This document shows positions 41,344 to 50,772 of a stretch of DNA of 64,000 nt, piece by piece. The translations under genes were made by a program, and so were the position numbers. Source of the stretch: Megamonas hypermegale (GTDB taxonomy: Bacteria; Bacillota; Negativicutes; Selenomonadales; Selenomonadaceae); the NCBI RefSeq assembly GCF_900187035.1, contig NZ_LT906446.1:2108001-2172000 (forward strand), read 5' to 3'. Each line of letters begins with the position of its first letter. Positions within the stretch are counted from its first letter, which is position 1. The notes below the pieces were generated by a model. It saw only the letters and a list, made by a program, of their open reading frames with translations. It was not told the origin of the DNA and did not search any database.

Positions 41344-42831
41344 TTAAGCGAATGGATTTTCAGTAGGATATAACATGCCTTTTGGCTGATTGAATGCTAC
41401 ATCTTGTACGCCTAAGAATTTAAAGATATCGAATAAAGCTTTGCCATAATGACCGAATACTACTGCACCATGATGAGGATATTGTTTTTCAATGAGAACA
41501 TGGCGATAGAAACGGCCCATTTCAGGAATTGCAAAGATACCAATACCACCGAAGGAACGAGTTGCAACTGGTAAAACTTCACCTTGTGCGATATAAGAGC
41601 GGAGTTGACCTGCTGCATTGCTTTGTAAGCGGTAGAAAGTAATTTGACCTGGAGCGATATCGCCTTCAAGTGTGCCACGTGTAATATCAGGAGTATTGCC
41701 GTTTTCAAGCAAACGATTTTGAATGAGCTGATATTTAATTGCACCTTTAGCGAGTTTGCACATTGGAGTATTACCGCAATGGAAGCCCATGAAAGTATCT
41801 TTAAGAGTGTATTGGCTGTATTTTGGAGCGATATCTTCTTCAAAGAGGTCTTTTGGTACAGAGTTGTTGATATCAAGCAAAGTAACAGCATCGCAACTTA
41901 CGCAAGTTCCGATATATTCGCTGAGTGCGCCATAAATATCTACTTCACAAGCAACTGGAATGCCACGAGATACAAGACGGCTATTTACATAGCATGGTTC
42001 AAAACCGAATTGAGAAGGGAAAGCTGGCCAGCATTTATTAGCAAATGCTACATATTTGCGAGCACCTTTGTGTTTTTCTGCCCAGTCGAGAAGAGTGATT
42101 TCATATTGAGCCATGCGTTTTAATAAATCTGGATATGGATTTGCTGAACCCATTTCTTCAGCCATATCTTTTACAACTTCGTCAATACGTGGGTCATTTG
42201 CATGTTCTTTATAGGAAACGAGAAGGTCGAGTTCAGAGTTTTCTTCGATTTCTACGCCGATATCATAAAGAGGTTTAATTGGAGCATTGCAAGCAAAGAA
42301 ATCTTGTGGACGAGGGCCAAATGTGATGATTTTGAGATTTGCAATACCGATTAAAGCGCGTGCTACTGGCTGGAATTCATTAATCATATCTGCGATTTCA
42401 TCAGCAGTACCAACTGGATATTCAGGAATGAATGCTTTGATTTTTCTAAGTCCTAAATTATAAGAGCAGTTGAGCATACCGCAATAAGCATCGCCACGAC
42501 CATTGATGAGGTCTTTGCCAGTTTCTTCAGCAGCAGCTACATACATTACAGGGCCATCAAATTTTTGAGCAATTAAAGTTTCTGGAGTTTCAGGACCGAA
42601 ATTGCCTAAGAAAACAACTAAAGCATTGCAACCAGCATTTTTAACTTCTTCTACAGCTTTGAGCATATCAGTTTCGTTTTCAACAGTTGTTTTAGCTTCA
42701 TAGATAGAACCATACTTTGCACTGTATGCATCAACAATAGCTTTTCTACGGTTTTCGGAAAGAGAAATAATAAAACAGTCACGACTTACGGAAATAATAC
42801 CGCATTTAACTTCAGGAATGTTAGTAAACAT
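41344..42831 (-). CDS. L-fucose/L-arabinose isomerase family protein
   Basis: 495 residues of the fucose/arabinose isomerase fold, a cytoplasmic metal-dependent aldose-ketose isomerase. Features: GNFGPETPETLIAQ, CWPAFPSQFGFEPCYVNS, VACEVDIYGALSEYIG and GFHCGNTP; the metal-binding Glu, Asp and His residues of the family are plausibly in EVDIYG and FHCGN. It is divergent from, and appears coregulated with, xylulokinase, which suggests a pentose substrate (D-xylose, L- or D-arabinose). No XylA is in the window. The exact sugar is not decided by sequence. Confidence 0.82.
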   Translation of the reverse strand: MFTNIPEVKCGIISVSRDCFIISLSENRRKAIVDAYSAKYGSIYEAKTTVENETDMLKAVEEVKNAGCNALVVFLGNFGPETPETLIAQKFDGPVMYVAAAEETGKDLINGRGDAYCGMLNCSYNLGLRKIKAFIPEYPVGTADEIADMINEFQPVARALIGIANLKIITFGPRPQDFFACNAPIKPLYDIGVEIEENSELDLLVSYKEHANDPRIDEVVKDMAEEMGSANPYPDLLKRMAQYEITLLDWAEKHKGARKYVAFANKCWPAFPSQFGFEPCYVNSRLVSRGIPVACEVDIYGALSEYIGTCVSCDAVTLLDINNSVPKDLFEEDIAPKYSQYTLKDTFMGFHCGNTPMCKLAKGAIKYQLIQNRLLENGNTPDITRGTLEGDIAPGQITFYRLQSNAAGQLRSYIAQGEVLPVATRSFGGIGIFAIPEMGRFYRHVLIEKQYPHHGAVVFGHYGKALFDIFKFLGVQDVAFNQPKGMLYPTENPFA

Positions 42832-42884
42832 ATGAAATTCTCCTTTATAATATATATCATTTTATTTTTTCTTTTTCTATTATC

Positions 42885-42934
42885 TTGTGCCTAAGCACAA
42901 TAAAAGAATAACACTGGATAATGCTTTTGTCAAT
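42885..42934 (-). promoter_or_regulatory. Promoter and operator of the isomerase gene
   Basis: On the minus strand TTGACA (42934-42929) is followed at 18 bp by TATTCT (42910-42905), and the palindrome TTGTGCCTAAGCACAA covers 42885-42900, right over the expected start of transcription. Confidence 0.7.
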
Positions 42935-43133
42935 ATAAAATTTTTTTAAAATTTATAATAATTTATCTAAGATGAAGAGAATAAAGTATAAATCTAGTAT
43001 ATATAGTACTAATCTATATTTATGATATAAAATAAAAATATATCTTAAATATATTGAAAAATAAAAGGTTCTTAATTTGAAATAAAAAAGTTTGTTTGAT
43101 TTGAAAAAAACTGAAAAATATTAAAAATAAGTA

Positions 43134-43188
43134 TTGACGGATAAATTTAAAGATGATATATTTTAATTAATAAATGTGCTTGAGCACA
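43134..43188 (+). promoter_or_regulatory. Promoter and operator of the xylulokinase operon
   Basis: TTGACG (43134-43139), 17 bp, TATATT (43157-43162), then the palindrome TGTGCTTGAGCACA (43175-43188) just after the expected start. Same half-sites (TGTGC/GCACA) as at 42885, so one repressor can control both directions. The LacI-type protein at 49125 is the obvious candidate. Confidence 0.75.
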
Positions 43189-43243
43189 AAATTGAATGAC
43201 AAAAATAAAAGTTGATAAAGATAAAAGAAAGGCGGTTATATAT

Positions 43244-44767
43244 ATGAAATATTTATTAGGCTTGGATATTGGAACATCGGCTACTAAAACAGTTTTGTTC
43301 GATGAAACAATGCAGCCAGTTGTTTCTGCTAGTGAAGAATATCCAATGTATCAACCACAAAATGGTTGGGCAGAACAAAATCCTGAAGATTGGTATAATG
43401 CTTCGCTACATACTATTCAAGAAGTAATTGCAAAATCTAAGATTAATCCAAAAGATATCAAAGGTGTTGGCTTGTCAGGACAGATGCACGGTCTTGTAAT
43501 GCTAGATAAAGATAATAAAGTAATTCGTCCATCAATTATTTGGTGTGACCAACGTACGGCTAAAGAATGTGAAGAAATCACGGAAAAAGTAGGTGCTAAA
43601 CGCCTTATTGAAATTACGGCAAATCCTGCACTTACAGGTTTTACTGCTTCTAAAATTTTATGGGTACGCAATAATGAACCAGAAAATTATGCTAAATGTA
43701 AACATATATTGTTGCCAAAAGATTATGTGCGTTTTTGCATGACTGGAGAGTATGCGACTGAAGTATCTGATGCAAGTGGAATGCAACTTTTAGACATTCC
43801 AAAACGTCAATGGTCTGATGAAATTTTAGAAAAACTTGATATAGATAAGAGTTTATTGGCAAAGGTTTATGAATCACCAGAAGTAACAGGCCATATAAAT
43901 GATGAATTTGCTAAATTATCTGGATTGAGTACAGACACTGTTGTAGTTGGTGGTGCTGGAGATAATGCAGCAGCAGCAATTGGCACAGGTATTGTTAAAG
44001 ATGGTAAAGCATTTACAACAATCGGTACAAGTGGCGTAGTGTTTGCGCATACAGATAAACTCAGCATTGACCCAGAAGGTAGAGTTCATACTTTTTGCTG
44101 TGCTGTACCAGGTTGTTGGCATGTAATGGGAGTAACACTTGCAGCTGGTTTATCACTTAAATGGTTCCGCGACAATATAGCTGATAACTATAAAGCAAAA
44201 GCTGAAGAATTAGGCAAAGACCCATATGTACTCATGAATGAAGCTGTTGAAAAAATTCCATGTGGCAGTGATAGATTGATGTATTTGCCATATTTGATGG
44301 GTGAACGCACCCCACATTTAAATCCAGAAGCAAGAGGCGTATTTTTTGGTTTATCTGCTATTCATACAAAAGAAAATATGATGCGCGCAGTCATGGAAGG
44401 GGTAGCTTATTCACTTAGTGATTGTTATGACATTTTAAAAGGTATGGGTGTAAATGTTTCTGAAATGATGGCTTGCGGTGGTGGCGGAAAAAGCCCAGTA
44501 TGGCGTCAAATGCTTGCTGATATGTTTAATTGTGAAGTTAAGACATTATCCTCAGAAGAAGGCCCAGCACTTGGTGTTGCTATTTTAGCAGGCGTTGGTG
44601 CAGGTATCTTTAAAGATGTAGTTTCAGCATGTGATGAATTTATTAAAACAGGAACATCTTGTGGACCAATAAAAGAAGAACATGATTATTATGAAAAAGG
44701 ACACGCTTTATATAAAAAATTATATTTACAATTAAAAGATTGTTACAGTGATTTAGCTAAGTTATAA
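43244..44767 (+). CDS. xylB: Xylulokinase
   Basis: 507 residues of the FGGY kinase family: LGLDIGTSATKTVLFD at the N-terminus, GLSGQMHGLVML, IWCDQRTAKECEE, and VVGGAGDNAAAAIGTG with the catalytic Asp. It phosphorylates D-xylulose to xylulose 5-phosphate, which enters the pentose phosphate pathway. The start at 43244 has AAAGGCGG upstream; a frame from 43196 would begin just after the operator. It leads the operon kinase-transporter-cytidylate kinase-like-GH43. Confidence 0.93.
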   Translation: MKYLLGLDIGTSATKTVLFDETMQPVVSASEEYPMYQPQNGWAEQNPEDWYNASLHTIQEVIAKSKINPKDIKGVGLSGQMHGLVMLDKDNKVIRPSIIWCDQRTAKECEEITEKVGAKRLIEITANPALTGFTASKILWVRNNEPENYAKCKHILLPKDYVRFCMTGEYATEVSDASGMQLLDIPKRQWSDEILEKLDIDKSLLAKVYESPEVTGHINDEFAKLSGLSTDTVVVGGAGDNAAAAIGTGIVKDGKAFTTIGTSGVVFAHTDKLSIDPEGRVHTFCCAVPGCWHVMGVTLAAGLSLKWFRDNIADNYKAKAEELGKDPYVLMNEAVEKIPCGSDRLMYLPYLMGERTPHLNPEARGVFFGLSAIHTKENMMRAVMEGVAYSLSDCYDILKGMGVNVSEMMACGGGGKSPVWRQMLADMFNCEVKTLSSEEGPALGVAILAGVGAGIFKDVVSACDEFIKTGTSCGPIKEEHDYYEKGHALYKKLYLQLKDCYSDLAKL

Positions 44768-44795
44768 GTCTATATATTATAAGGGAGAGTTTAAA

Positions 44796-46133
44796 ATGGA
44801 AAAGGGACAAAAGATTTCTATTGGCGAAAAATTGGCATTTGGTGCAGGCGATTGCGGCTGTAACTTTGTATGGAACGTTTTAGCATTGTTCATGACAATT
44901 TATTATACGGACAGTGTAATGATTAGTGCGGCAGCAGTCGGCGGGATTATGCTGGCATCAAGAATTTTTGACGGTATCAGTGATTTGGTAATGGGGGCTA
45001 TTATCGATAAAACAAAAACAAGATGGGGTAAAGCCCGTCCTTGGCTTTTATGGATGGCTCCGTTTATGGCAATCGCTTTGGTTTTAACTTTCAGTGTACC
45101 GGATATCGGTGAAACGGGAAAAATCATTTATGCTTTCTGTACGTATTTCTTTTTAACTGTTGTAGTGTATACGGCAGCTAATTTACCATATAACGCTTTA
45201 TTATCTTTTATTACTGATAGTCAGAAGGAACGTACGTCTTTAAGTTCAGTTCGTTTTTTCATGGTAAATTTATTGGTAATTGCACTTGCTTTTATAACTC
45301 CTCCGGCTGCTAAAGCTTTAGGCTGGTTCGGTATTACCAGTATTTACGGTATAATCGCTATGTGCTGTCTGCTTATAACATTCTTTTTCTGTAAAGAACG
45401 TGTTCAGCCGGTAGCAACGAAAGAAGAAAATATAGGTTTTTTAAAATCCTTATCTTATCTGGTAAAAAATAAGTATTTCATTTATTTAACAATAATCTTC
45501 GTAATGGATTACATTATGTTTGCTGTAAATAGCAGCAGCGGTATGTATTATGTAAAATATATTTTTCATGATGAAAATATGTTCGGTGTAATTACTTTAT
45601 TCTGTAATATTCCACTTATGTTGTCTTGTCTGTTTTTCCAGGTTATTGCTAATAAATTCGGTAAATGGAATTGTATGATTGGCGGTTATGTTGTTATGAT
45701 TATCGGCTTCGGTATTATAGCATTGTTCCCGGATAACTATTACTGTGCTCTTTTGGGTAATGTTATTGCAGGTATCGGTAGAGCACCGCATAATGCGGGT
45801 TTGTTTGCTCTTGTAGCGGATGTTGTTGATTACGGTGAATGGAAAACGAATAAACGTATTGAAGGCGTAACTTACAGTGTAACCAGCTTCGGTATGAAAG
45901 TCGGCGGCGGTGTCGGCGGAGCTATTGTTGGTATTGTACTGGCTATGGGTAATTATGATGGTTCAGCTTTAATTCAAAGTGCAAGTGCCATAACAGCTAT
46001 AATGGCAATATATGTATATATTCCGATTTTAATATGTGTTTTAGGTGTAATATTGATGATGACGGCCAATATTGATAAGGTATATCCGCAGGTTATAAGA
46101 GAATTGGCTATTCGTCGTGCGAAAGAAAATTGA
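44796..46133 (+). CDS. GPH-family sugar/cation symporter (xyloside type)
   Basis: 445 residues with about twelve membrane segments. GPH features: GEKLAFGAGDCGCNFVWN, SRIFDGISDLVMGAIIDKTKTRWGKARPW, and NLPYNALLSFITD. Located between xylulokinase and a GH43 xylosidase-type enzyme, it probably imports short xylosides or arabinosides. From here to 48376 the DNA is visibly richer in GC and in codons such as GGC, CCG and GCG than xylB, suggesting a different origin. Confidence 0.88.
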   Translation: MEKGQKISIGEKLAFGAGDCGCNFVWNVLALFMTIYYTDSVMISAAAVGGIMLASRIFDGISDLVMGAIIDKTKTRWGKARPWLLWMAPFMAIALVLTFSVPDIGETGKIIYAFCTYFFLTVVVYTAANLPYNALLSFITDSQKERTSLSSVRFFMVNLLVIALAFITPPAAKALGWFGITSIYGIIAMCCLLITFFFCKERVQPVATKEENIGFLKSLSYLVKNKYFIYLTIIFVMDYIMFAVNSSSGMYYVKYIFHDENMFGVITLFCNIPLMLSCLFFQVIANKFGKWNCMIGGYVVMIIGFGIIALFPDNYYCALLGNVIAGIGRAPHNAGLFALVADVVDYGEWKTNKRIEGVTYSVTSFGMKVGGGVGGAIVGIVLAMGNYDGSALIQSASAITAIMAIYVYIPILICVLGVILMMTANIDKVYPQVIRELAIRRAKEN

Positions 46134-46164
46134 TTGTTGTTTAACAATTTAAGGGGGTTTTAAT

Positions 46165-46749
46165 ATGGTTATAACGATAAGCCGTCAATATGGCAGTGGG
46201 GGTCGTGAACTGGCACAGAAAGTGGCTGAAAAATTAAATATAAAATTATATGATAGACAAATAATACATTTAGCGGCAGCTCAAATAGGTATTAATGATT
46301 TAAGTGAGGAAAATTTAAGAGAATTGGAAAATAATGTCAGTCCATTATCTTTAGGATTTATACCGTTTTTTAACTTTGGCAATCACAGCGGAGATTTAAA
46401 TAATGAAGTTTTCATTAATGAAGCTAAAGCTATAAGACAGTTGGCCGATGACGGGGATTGTGTCATTTTAGGTCGTTGTGCCGATTTTATTTTGGCAGAT
46501 TTACCAAATCATTATTCTTTTTTTGTCTGTGCAGATGATAATTACAGAACAAGACGCGGTTTGGAAGTGTACGATGGCAAAACTTTAAAAGAATTAAATG
46601 AAGAAGATAAAAAACGTGCGAATTACTATAAACATTATACTAATCAAAAATGGGGAGACCCTGAAAATCACGATATGATTATAAATACCAGCAAGATGAC
46701 ATTAGATGAAGCTGCAAATGTCATTGTGGAATATGTAAAAAATAAATAA
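46165..46749 (+). CDS. Cytidylate kinase-like family protein, copy B
   Basis: 194 residues, clearly homologous to copy A (40670): ISRQYGSGGRELAQKVAEKL, CVILGRCADFILADL, RANYYKHYTNQKWGDP. It sits inside the pentose operon, 15 bp before GH43. Two diverged copies flanking one sugar locus suggest that the family has a role linked to this pathway and not to CMP metabolism, but that is inference. Confidence 0.85.
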   Translation: MVITISRQYGSGGRELAQKVAEKLNIKLYDRQIIHLAAAQIGINDLSEENLRELENNVSPLSLGFIPFFNFGNHSGDLNNEVFINEAKAIRQLADDGDCVILGRCADFILADLPNHYSFFVCADDNYRTRRGLEVYDGKTLKELNEEDKKRANYYKHYTNQKWGDPENHDMIINTSKMTLDEAANVIVEYVKNK

Positions 46750-46762
46750 GGAGTGAATAACA

Positions 46763-48376
46763 ATGATGATAAAAAATCCTGTACTGAGAGGTTTTAATCC
46801 TGACCCTAGCATTTGTCGTGCGGGTGATGATTATTATATTGCTACTTCAACGTTTGAATGGTTTCCGGGAGTACAAATTCATCATTCTAAGGATTTGGTA
46901 AACTGGCATTTAGTAGCGCATCCATTAAATGCAGTAAAATATTTGGATATGAAGGGCAATCCGAATTCAGGCGGTATTTGGGCACCGGATTTATCGTATG
47001 CTGATGGTAAATTTTGGCTCATTTATACGGATGTAAAAGTTGTAGACGGTATGTGGAAAGATTGTAAAAATTATCTTACTACATGTGATACGGTTGATGG
47101 CGTGTGGAGCGACCCTGTTGAGCTTAATGGCTCCGGTTTCGATGCATCACTGTTTCACGATAGCGACGGCAGAAAATATCTTGTAAATATGTATTGGGAC
47201 CACAGAGTGTATAATCATAATTTTTACGGTATTTGCTTGCAGGAATATTCTCCGGAACAGAAAAAATTAATCGGTAAACCGAAAATTATTTATAAAGGTA
47301 CTGATATTAAATATACAGAAGGTCCGCATTTATATCATATAGACGGTATGTATTATCTATTTGTGGCAGAAGGCGGTACGACATATCAGCATGCAGAAAC
47401 AGTGGCACGGTGTAAGACTATTGACGGTGAATATGAAACTGACCCTAATTATCCGCTGTTATCTGCATGGTTGGAACCGAAAAACAAATTACAAAAATGC
47501 GGTCATGCTTCTCTGGTGGAAACTCAAAATGGTGAATGGTATCTGGCGCATTTAACGGGTCGTCCTCTTGATTTTTCTAATCAGCCGATTAGAGAACGTG
47601 AACAGCATGCATACTGTCCGCTCGGACGTGAAACGGCTATTCAGAAAGTTGAATGGAAGAACGGATGGCCTGTTGTTGTCGGCGGCAGAGCGGGTCTTAC
47701 GGAAGTTCAGGCACCTGATTTACCGGAACAGAAATGGGAACCTACTTGTCCAATTAAAGATGATTTTGATGGAGATACGCTGAATATTAATTTTCAGTCC
47801 TTACGTATTCCTCTTACAGAAAATATCGCCACATTAAAAGCAAGAAAAGGATTTTTGCGTTTATACGGAAAGGAATCACTGACATCAGTGTTTACACAGG
47901 CATTAGTAGCAAGAAGATGGCAGGCATTTAATTTCGATGCGGCAACAAGTGTGGAATTTGAACCAGAAACTTTCCAACAGATGGCAGGTATGGTATGCTA
48001 TTATAATACGGAAAATTGGACAAATGTGCATATTACATGGAAAGAAAATGTCGGTAAAGTTATTGATATTATTTGTGCGGATAACGGTGTATTCACTATG
48101 CCGCTGGAAGGCAATGAAATTGTTATTCCTGAAAATATAAAAACAGTTCATTTTAAAGTTGAAGTAAGATACAATAAATATTATTACTTATATTCCTTTG
48201 ATGGAGAAAACTTTACTAAAATACCGGTTGTATTTGACAGTTATAAATTATCCGATGATTATATCCGCGGCGGCGGTTTCTTTACAGGAGCATTTGTAGG
48301 TATAAACTGCGTAGATATAAGCGGAACAAATAAACCAGCTGACTTTGATTATTTTATGTATAAAGAGTTAGAATAA
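46763..48376 (+). CDS. Glycoside hydrolase family 43 (beta-xylosidase / alpha-L-arabinofuranosidase type)
   Basis: 537 residues, no signal peptide, so cytoplasmic. The N-terminal five-bladed propeller shows the GH43 triad: general base Asp14 (FNPDPSIC), pKa modulator Asp127 (GFDASLFHD) and general acid Glu186 (YTEGPHLY). The C-terminal half (about 330-537) is a beta-sandwich domain common in GH43 xylosidases. Together with the transporter it would release xylose or arabinose from imported oligosaccharides. Confidence 0.93.
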   Translation: MMIKNPVLRGFNPDPSICRAGDDYYIATSTFEWFPGVQIHHSKDLVNWHLVAHPLNAVKYLDMKGNPNSGGIWAPDLSYADGKFWLIYTDVKVVDGMWKDCKNYLTTCDTVDGVWSDPVELNGSGFDASLFHDSDGRKYLVNMYWDHRVYNHNFYGICLQEYSPEQKKLIGKPKIIYKGTDIKYTEGPHLYHIDGMYYLFVAEGGTTYQHAETVARCKTIDGEYETDPNYPLLSAWLEPKNKLQKCGHASLVETQNGEWYLAHLTGRPLDFSNQPIREREQHAYCPLGRETAIQKVEWKNGWPVVVGGRAGLTEVQAPDLPEQKWEPTCPIKDDFDGDTLNINFQSLRIPLTENIATLKARKGFLRLYGKESLTSVFTQALVARRWQAFNFDAATSVEFEPETFQQMAGMVCYYNTENWTNVHITWKENVGKVIDIICADNGVFTMPLEGNEIVIPENIKTVHFKVEVRYNKYYYLYSFDGENFTKIPVVFDSYKLSDDYIRGGGFFTGAFVGINCVDISGTNKPADFDYFMYKELE

Positions 48377-48387
48377 ATATTTATAAA

Positions 48388-48423
48388 AAATTAGCTGATA
48401 CTTTTTGTATCAGCTAATTTAAA
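48388..48423. terminator. Terminator between GH43 and the toxin-antitoxin-like pair
   Basis: AAATTAGCTGATAC with GTATCAGCTAATTT around TTTTT; works for both convergent units. Confidence 0.85.
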
Positions 48424-48426
48424 ATA

Positions 48427-48651
48427 TTAAGCAACATATTCTACGATAGCAACCTCAGTCAGAATTTTTTTTAAGTCTTCTATGATTTCTTCTATTCTAG
48501 TTACAGTTTTTCCGCTGAAAGAAATTTCACCACATTGGCGGCATTTATGGCAGGGAACATTTTTTATAATAACAAAATGACCATCTAAATCGACCATGTA
48601 ATTAGTAAAGCTGTTTTCTATAGTACCTTTACAGAAAAAACATGTTTCCAT
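48427..48651 (-). CDS. YgiT-type zinc-finger protein (antitoxin-like)
   Basis: 74 residues with two C-x2-C pairs (CFFCKG and CHKCRQCGE), as in the N-terminal zinc domain of MqsA/YgiT. The helix-turn-helix that MqsA carries after it is missing; the C-terminus is a short helix (RIEEIIEDLKKIL). It follows the DUF4258 gene by 3 bp, the usual order for such pairs. Confidence 0.82.
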   Translation of the reverse strand: METCFFCKGTIENSFTNYMVDLDGHFVIIKNVPCHKCRQCGEISFSGKTVTRIEEIIEDLKKILTEVAIVEYVA

Positions 48652-48654
48652 AAA

Positions 48655-48966
48655 TCAACAGTCCTTTCTTTTCTTGAATTTATTATCCCATTTATCAGGG
48701 TCAGGTTCATAAGCTGTTATTAAATATAGTTTGGTGTCATTTATACCGACAACAACGTGTATTATACGACAGTTAATTGTTGTCCCTAATATTAAACAGC
48801 TGGGATAAGGAAAGTCATCGGGATATTCTTCAATAATTTCCCCGTTCATGATGACATTTTTTATTTCTTTATAAGAAATTTTTCGTTGATGAATTCGGAG
48901 TAAGCAGTGTTGGGTAATTTCTATGGTATTATCATTACATTTTCTTCGTATAGTAAAAATATCCAA
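48655..48966 (-). CDS. DUF4258 protein (toxin-like)
   Basis: 103 residues with the DUF4258 pattern TQHCLLRIHQRKISYKEI, IEEYPDDFPYPSCLILG, IIHVVVGINDTKLYLITAYEPD. DUF4258 proteins are small, basic, RelE-fold-like and are usually found next to YgiT-type zinc proteins, so a toxin-antitoxin role is likely but unproven. It has AAAGGAGGT just upstream on the minus strand. Confidence 0.82.
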   Translation of the reverse strand: MDIFTIRRKCNDNTIEITQHCLLRIHQRKISYKEIKNVIMNGEIIEEYPDDFPYPSCLILGTTINCRIIHVVVGINDTKLYLITAYEPDPDKWDNKFKKRKDC

Positions 48967-49124
48967 AGCATAACCTCCTTTAAGTTCATTATAGCATATA
49001 AAAAAAGTTATTGTTATTAATATTTAATAGGGATTTATTTTCGCATAGTAAAAGGTTATTATGGTAATATATTTATAAAAGGAAACGAAATAAAAGTTTA
49101 TAATATTATGGGGGAATTTTGTTG

Positions 49125-50141
49125 ATGGTAACGATTAAGAAAATAGCTGATTTGTGCGGTGTATCACGCGGAACGGTAGACAGAGTCATCAATGACCGTG
49201 GCAATGTCAAACCAGAAACAAGAGAGTTGGTTTTAAATATGGCGAAACAACTTGGATATAAACCAAATCCAGCCGGTAAAGCGTTATCAGCTCGTAAAAA
49301 ACATCCAGTAGTGGGCGTATTACTTTCATCAGAAGGTAATCCTTTTTTTGAAGATGTTATTAGAGGTATAAAATTAGCTGCGGAAAAATATGAAATTTAC
49401 GGACTTAAAGTTATTTGGCGTAATATGCGAGGATATGATGTTTCTTCGCAATATGAAATCATGGAAGATTTAAAAGATAAGGTAAATGCTTTAATCATTA
49501 ATCCAGTAAATGACCCTGTAATTATAAAAGAAATAGATGAATTTGTAGATACTGGAATTTTTGTAGTAACGGTGAATAACGATGTAGATAACTCAAAACG
49601 CCAATGTTATGTAGGCAGTGATTATATAAATGGTGGAGAAACAGCAGGGGCATTATTGCAAATGATTATACCGAGTGGAGCTAATATAGGCATAATCATG
49701 GGTTCATCAAAAGTATTAGGGCATAAACAGCGTCTAGCTGGATTTGAAAAGAATATAAGTAAAAATCCTAAATTTAAAATAGTAGATATTCAAGAAAATG
49801 ATGATGATGATATTTCTTCGTATGATAAAACAAAAATTATGTTAGAAAAACATAAGGAAATAAATGCAGTCTTCATTGTAGCAGCTGGTGTATATGGTGC
49901 ATGTAGAGCAGTATTATCGCTTGATAAACAGAATGATTTAACGATAATTGCTTTTGATACAGTGCCTACAACTATTGAGATGATGAAAAAACATGTGATA
50001 AAAGCTGTTATTTATCAACATCCATATAGACAAGGTCAACGAGCTATGCAGATTGTCTTCGAATATCTAGTAAATGGTATTAGTCCGGATAAAAGTAAAC
50101 ATATTATGAAAAATGAAATAAAAATTTTAGAAAATCTATGA
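49125..50141 (+). CDS. LacI-family transcriptional regulator
   Basis: 338 residues: N-terminal helix-turn-helix (TIKKIADLCGVSRGTVDRVIN, split over residues 3-23) and hinge helix, then a periplasmic-binding-protein-like sugar domain (VVGVLLSSEGNPFFEDVIRG, ALIINPVNDP, GAGVYGACRA-like AAGVYGACRAVLS). It likely binds a sugar or sugar phosphate and controls the divergent pentose promoters at 42885-43188. The ATG at 49125 is supported by GGGGGAA. Confidence 0.9.
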   Translation: MVTIKKIADLCGVSRGTVDRVINDRGNVKPETRELVLNMAKQLGYKPNPAGKALSARKKHPVVGVLLSSEGNPFFEDVIRGIKLAAEKYEIYGLKVIWRNMRGYDVSSQYEIMEDLKDKVNALIINPVNDPVIIKEIDEFVDTGIFVVTVNNDVDNSKRQCYVGSDYINGGETAGALLQMIIPSGANIGIIMGSSKVLGHKQRLAGFEKNISKNPKFKIVDIQENDDDDISSYDKTKIMLEKHKEINAVFIVAAGVYGACRAVLSLDKQNDLTIIAFDTVPTTIEMMKKHVIKAVIYQHPYRQGQRAMQIVFEYLVNGISPDKSKHIMKNEIKILENL

Positions 50142-50148
50142 GGTAAAA

Positions 50149-50772
50149 ATGATGAAAAGTGTAAATGATGTTGAATTTAAACAATACGGTAGAGTTTTAG
50201 ATGTCGATACTACTGAATTTGTAAATACAATGATGGCAAAAGAAGCTATTAAAGAAGGCGTTGTATATGAACCATCAGATGCAGATTTAGAAGCATTGCC
50301 TTTATTTAAACAGATGCAAGATGAAGTTTATGGTGGTTTAGAAGTAGAATTTGGTTTTTGCAGTGGATATAATGATAAATTAAATGCAGTGGAATATCAT
50401 CGTTCTTCTGAAATTGATATTGCAGCTACTGATTTAGTTTTAATGCTTGGCCGTCAACAAGATATAGATTATACAAATAACACGTATGAAACAAAAAATA
50501 TACAGTGCTTTTTCGTGCCAGCAGGTACAGCAGTAGAACTTTATGCTACAACACTTCATTATGCACCATGCAAAGAAAATAATGAAGAATTTCGCTGTGG
50601 TGTAGTATTGCCAAAAGGCACAAATTTACCACTTAAAGTAAAACCAGTTGAAAATAAAGGCGAAAATCAATTGCTTTTTGCAGCTAATAAATGGCTTATC
50701 GGCCACAGCGAAAGCGGCGTGGATAAAGACGGCGGCTTTATCGGTCTGGTCGGTGAAAATACTACTTTATAA
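50149..50772 (+). CDS. DUF4867 (cupin-like) protein
   Basis: 207 residues. The core EVEFGFCSGYNDKLNAVEYHRSSE, VLMLGRQQDIDY and FFVPAGTAVELYATTLHYAPC fits the DUF4867 family of cupin-like proteins that accompany sugar-catabolic loci; a His/Glu metal site may lie in EYHRSSEID and HYAPC. Activity unknown; a sugar isomerase or mutarotase role is possible. It starts 8 bp after the LacI gene, so they are cotranscribed. The last 80 bp are unusually GC-rich. Confidence 0.8.
   Translation: MMKSVNDVEFKQYGRVLDVDTTEFVNTMMAKEAIKEGVVYEPSDADLEALPLFKQMQDEVYGGLEVEFGFCSGYNDKLNAVEYHRSSEIDIAATDLVLMLGRQQDIDYTNNTYETKNIQCFFVPAGTAVELYATTLHYAPCKENNEEFRCGVVLPKGTNLPLKVKPVENKGENQLLFAANKWLIGHSESGVDKDGGFIGLVGENTTL

Noticed and set aside
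41644-42123. A 159-residue + strand frame opposite the sugar isomerase
   Set aside because: It mirrors the codon structure of the isomerase gene, lacks a ribosome site and has no domain.
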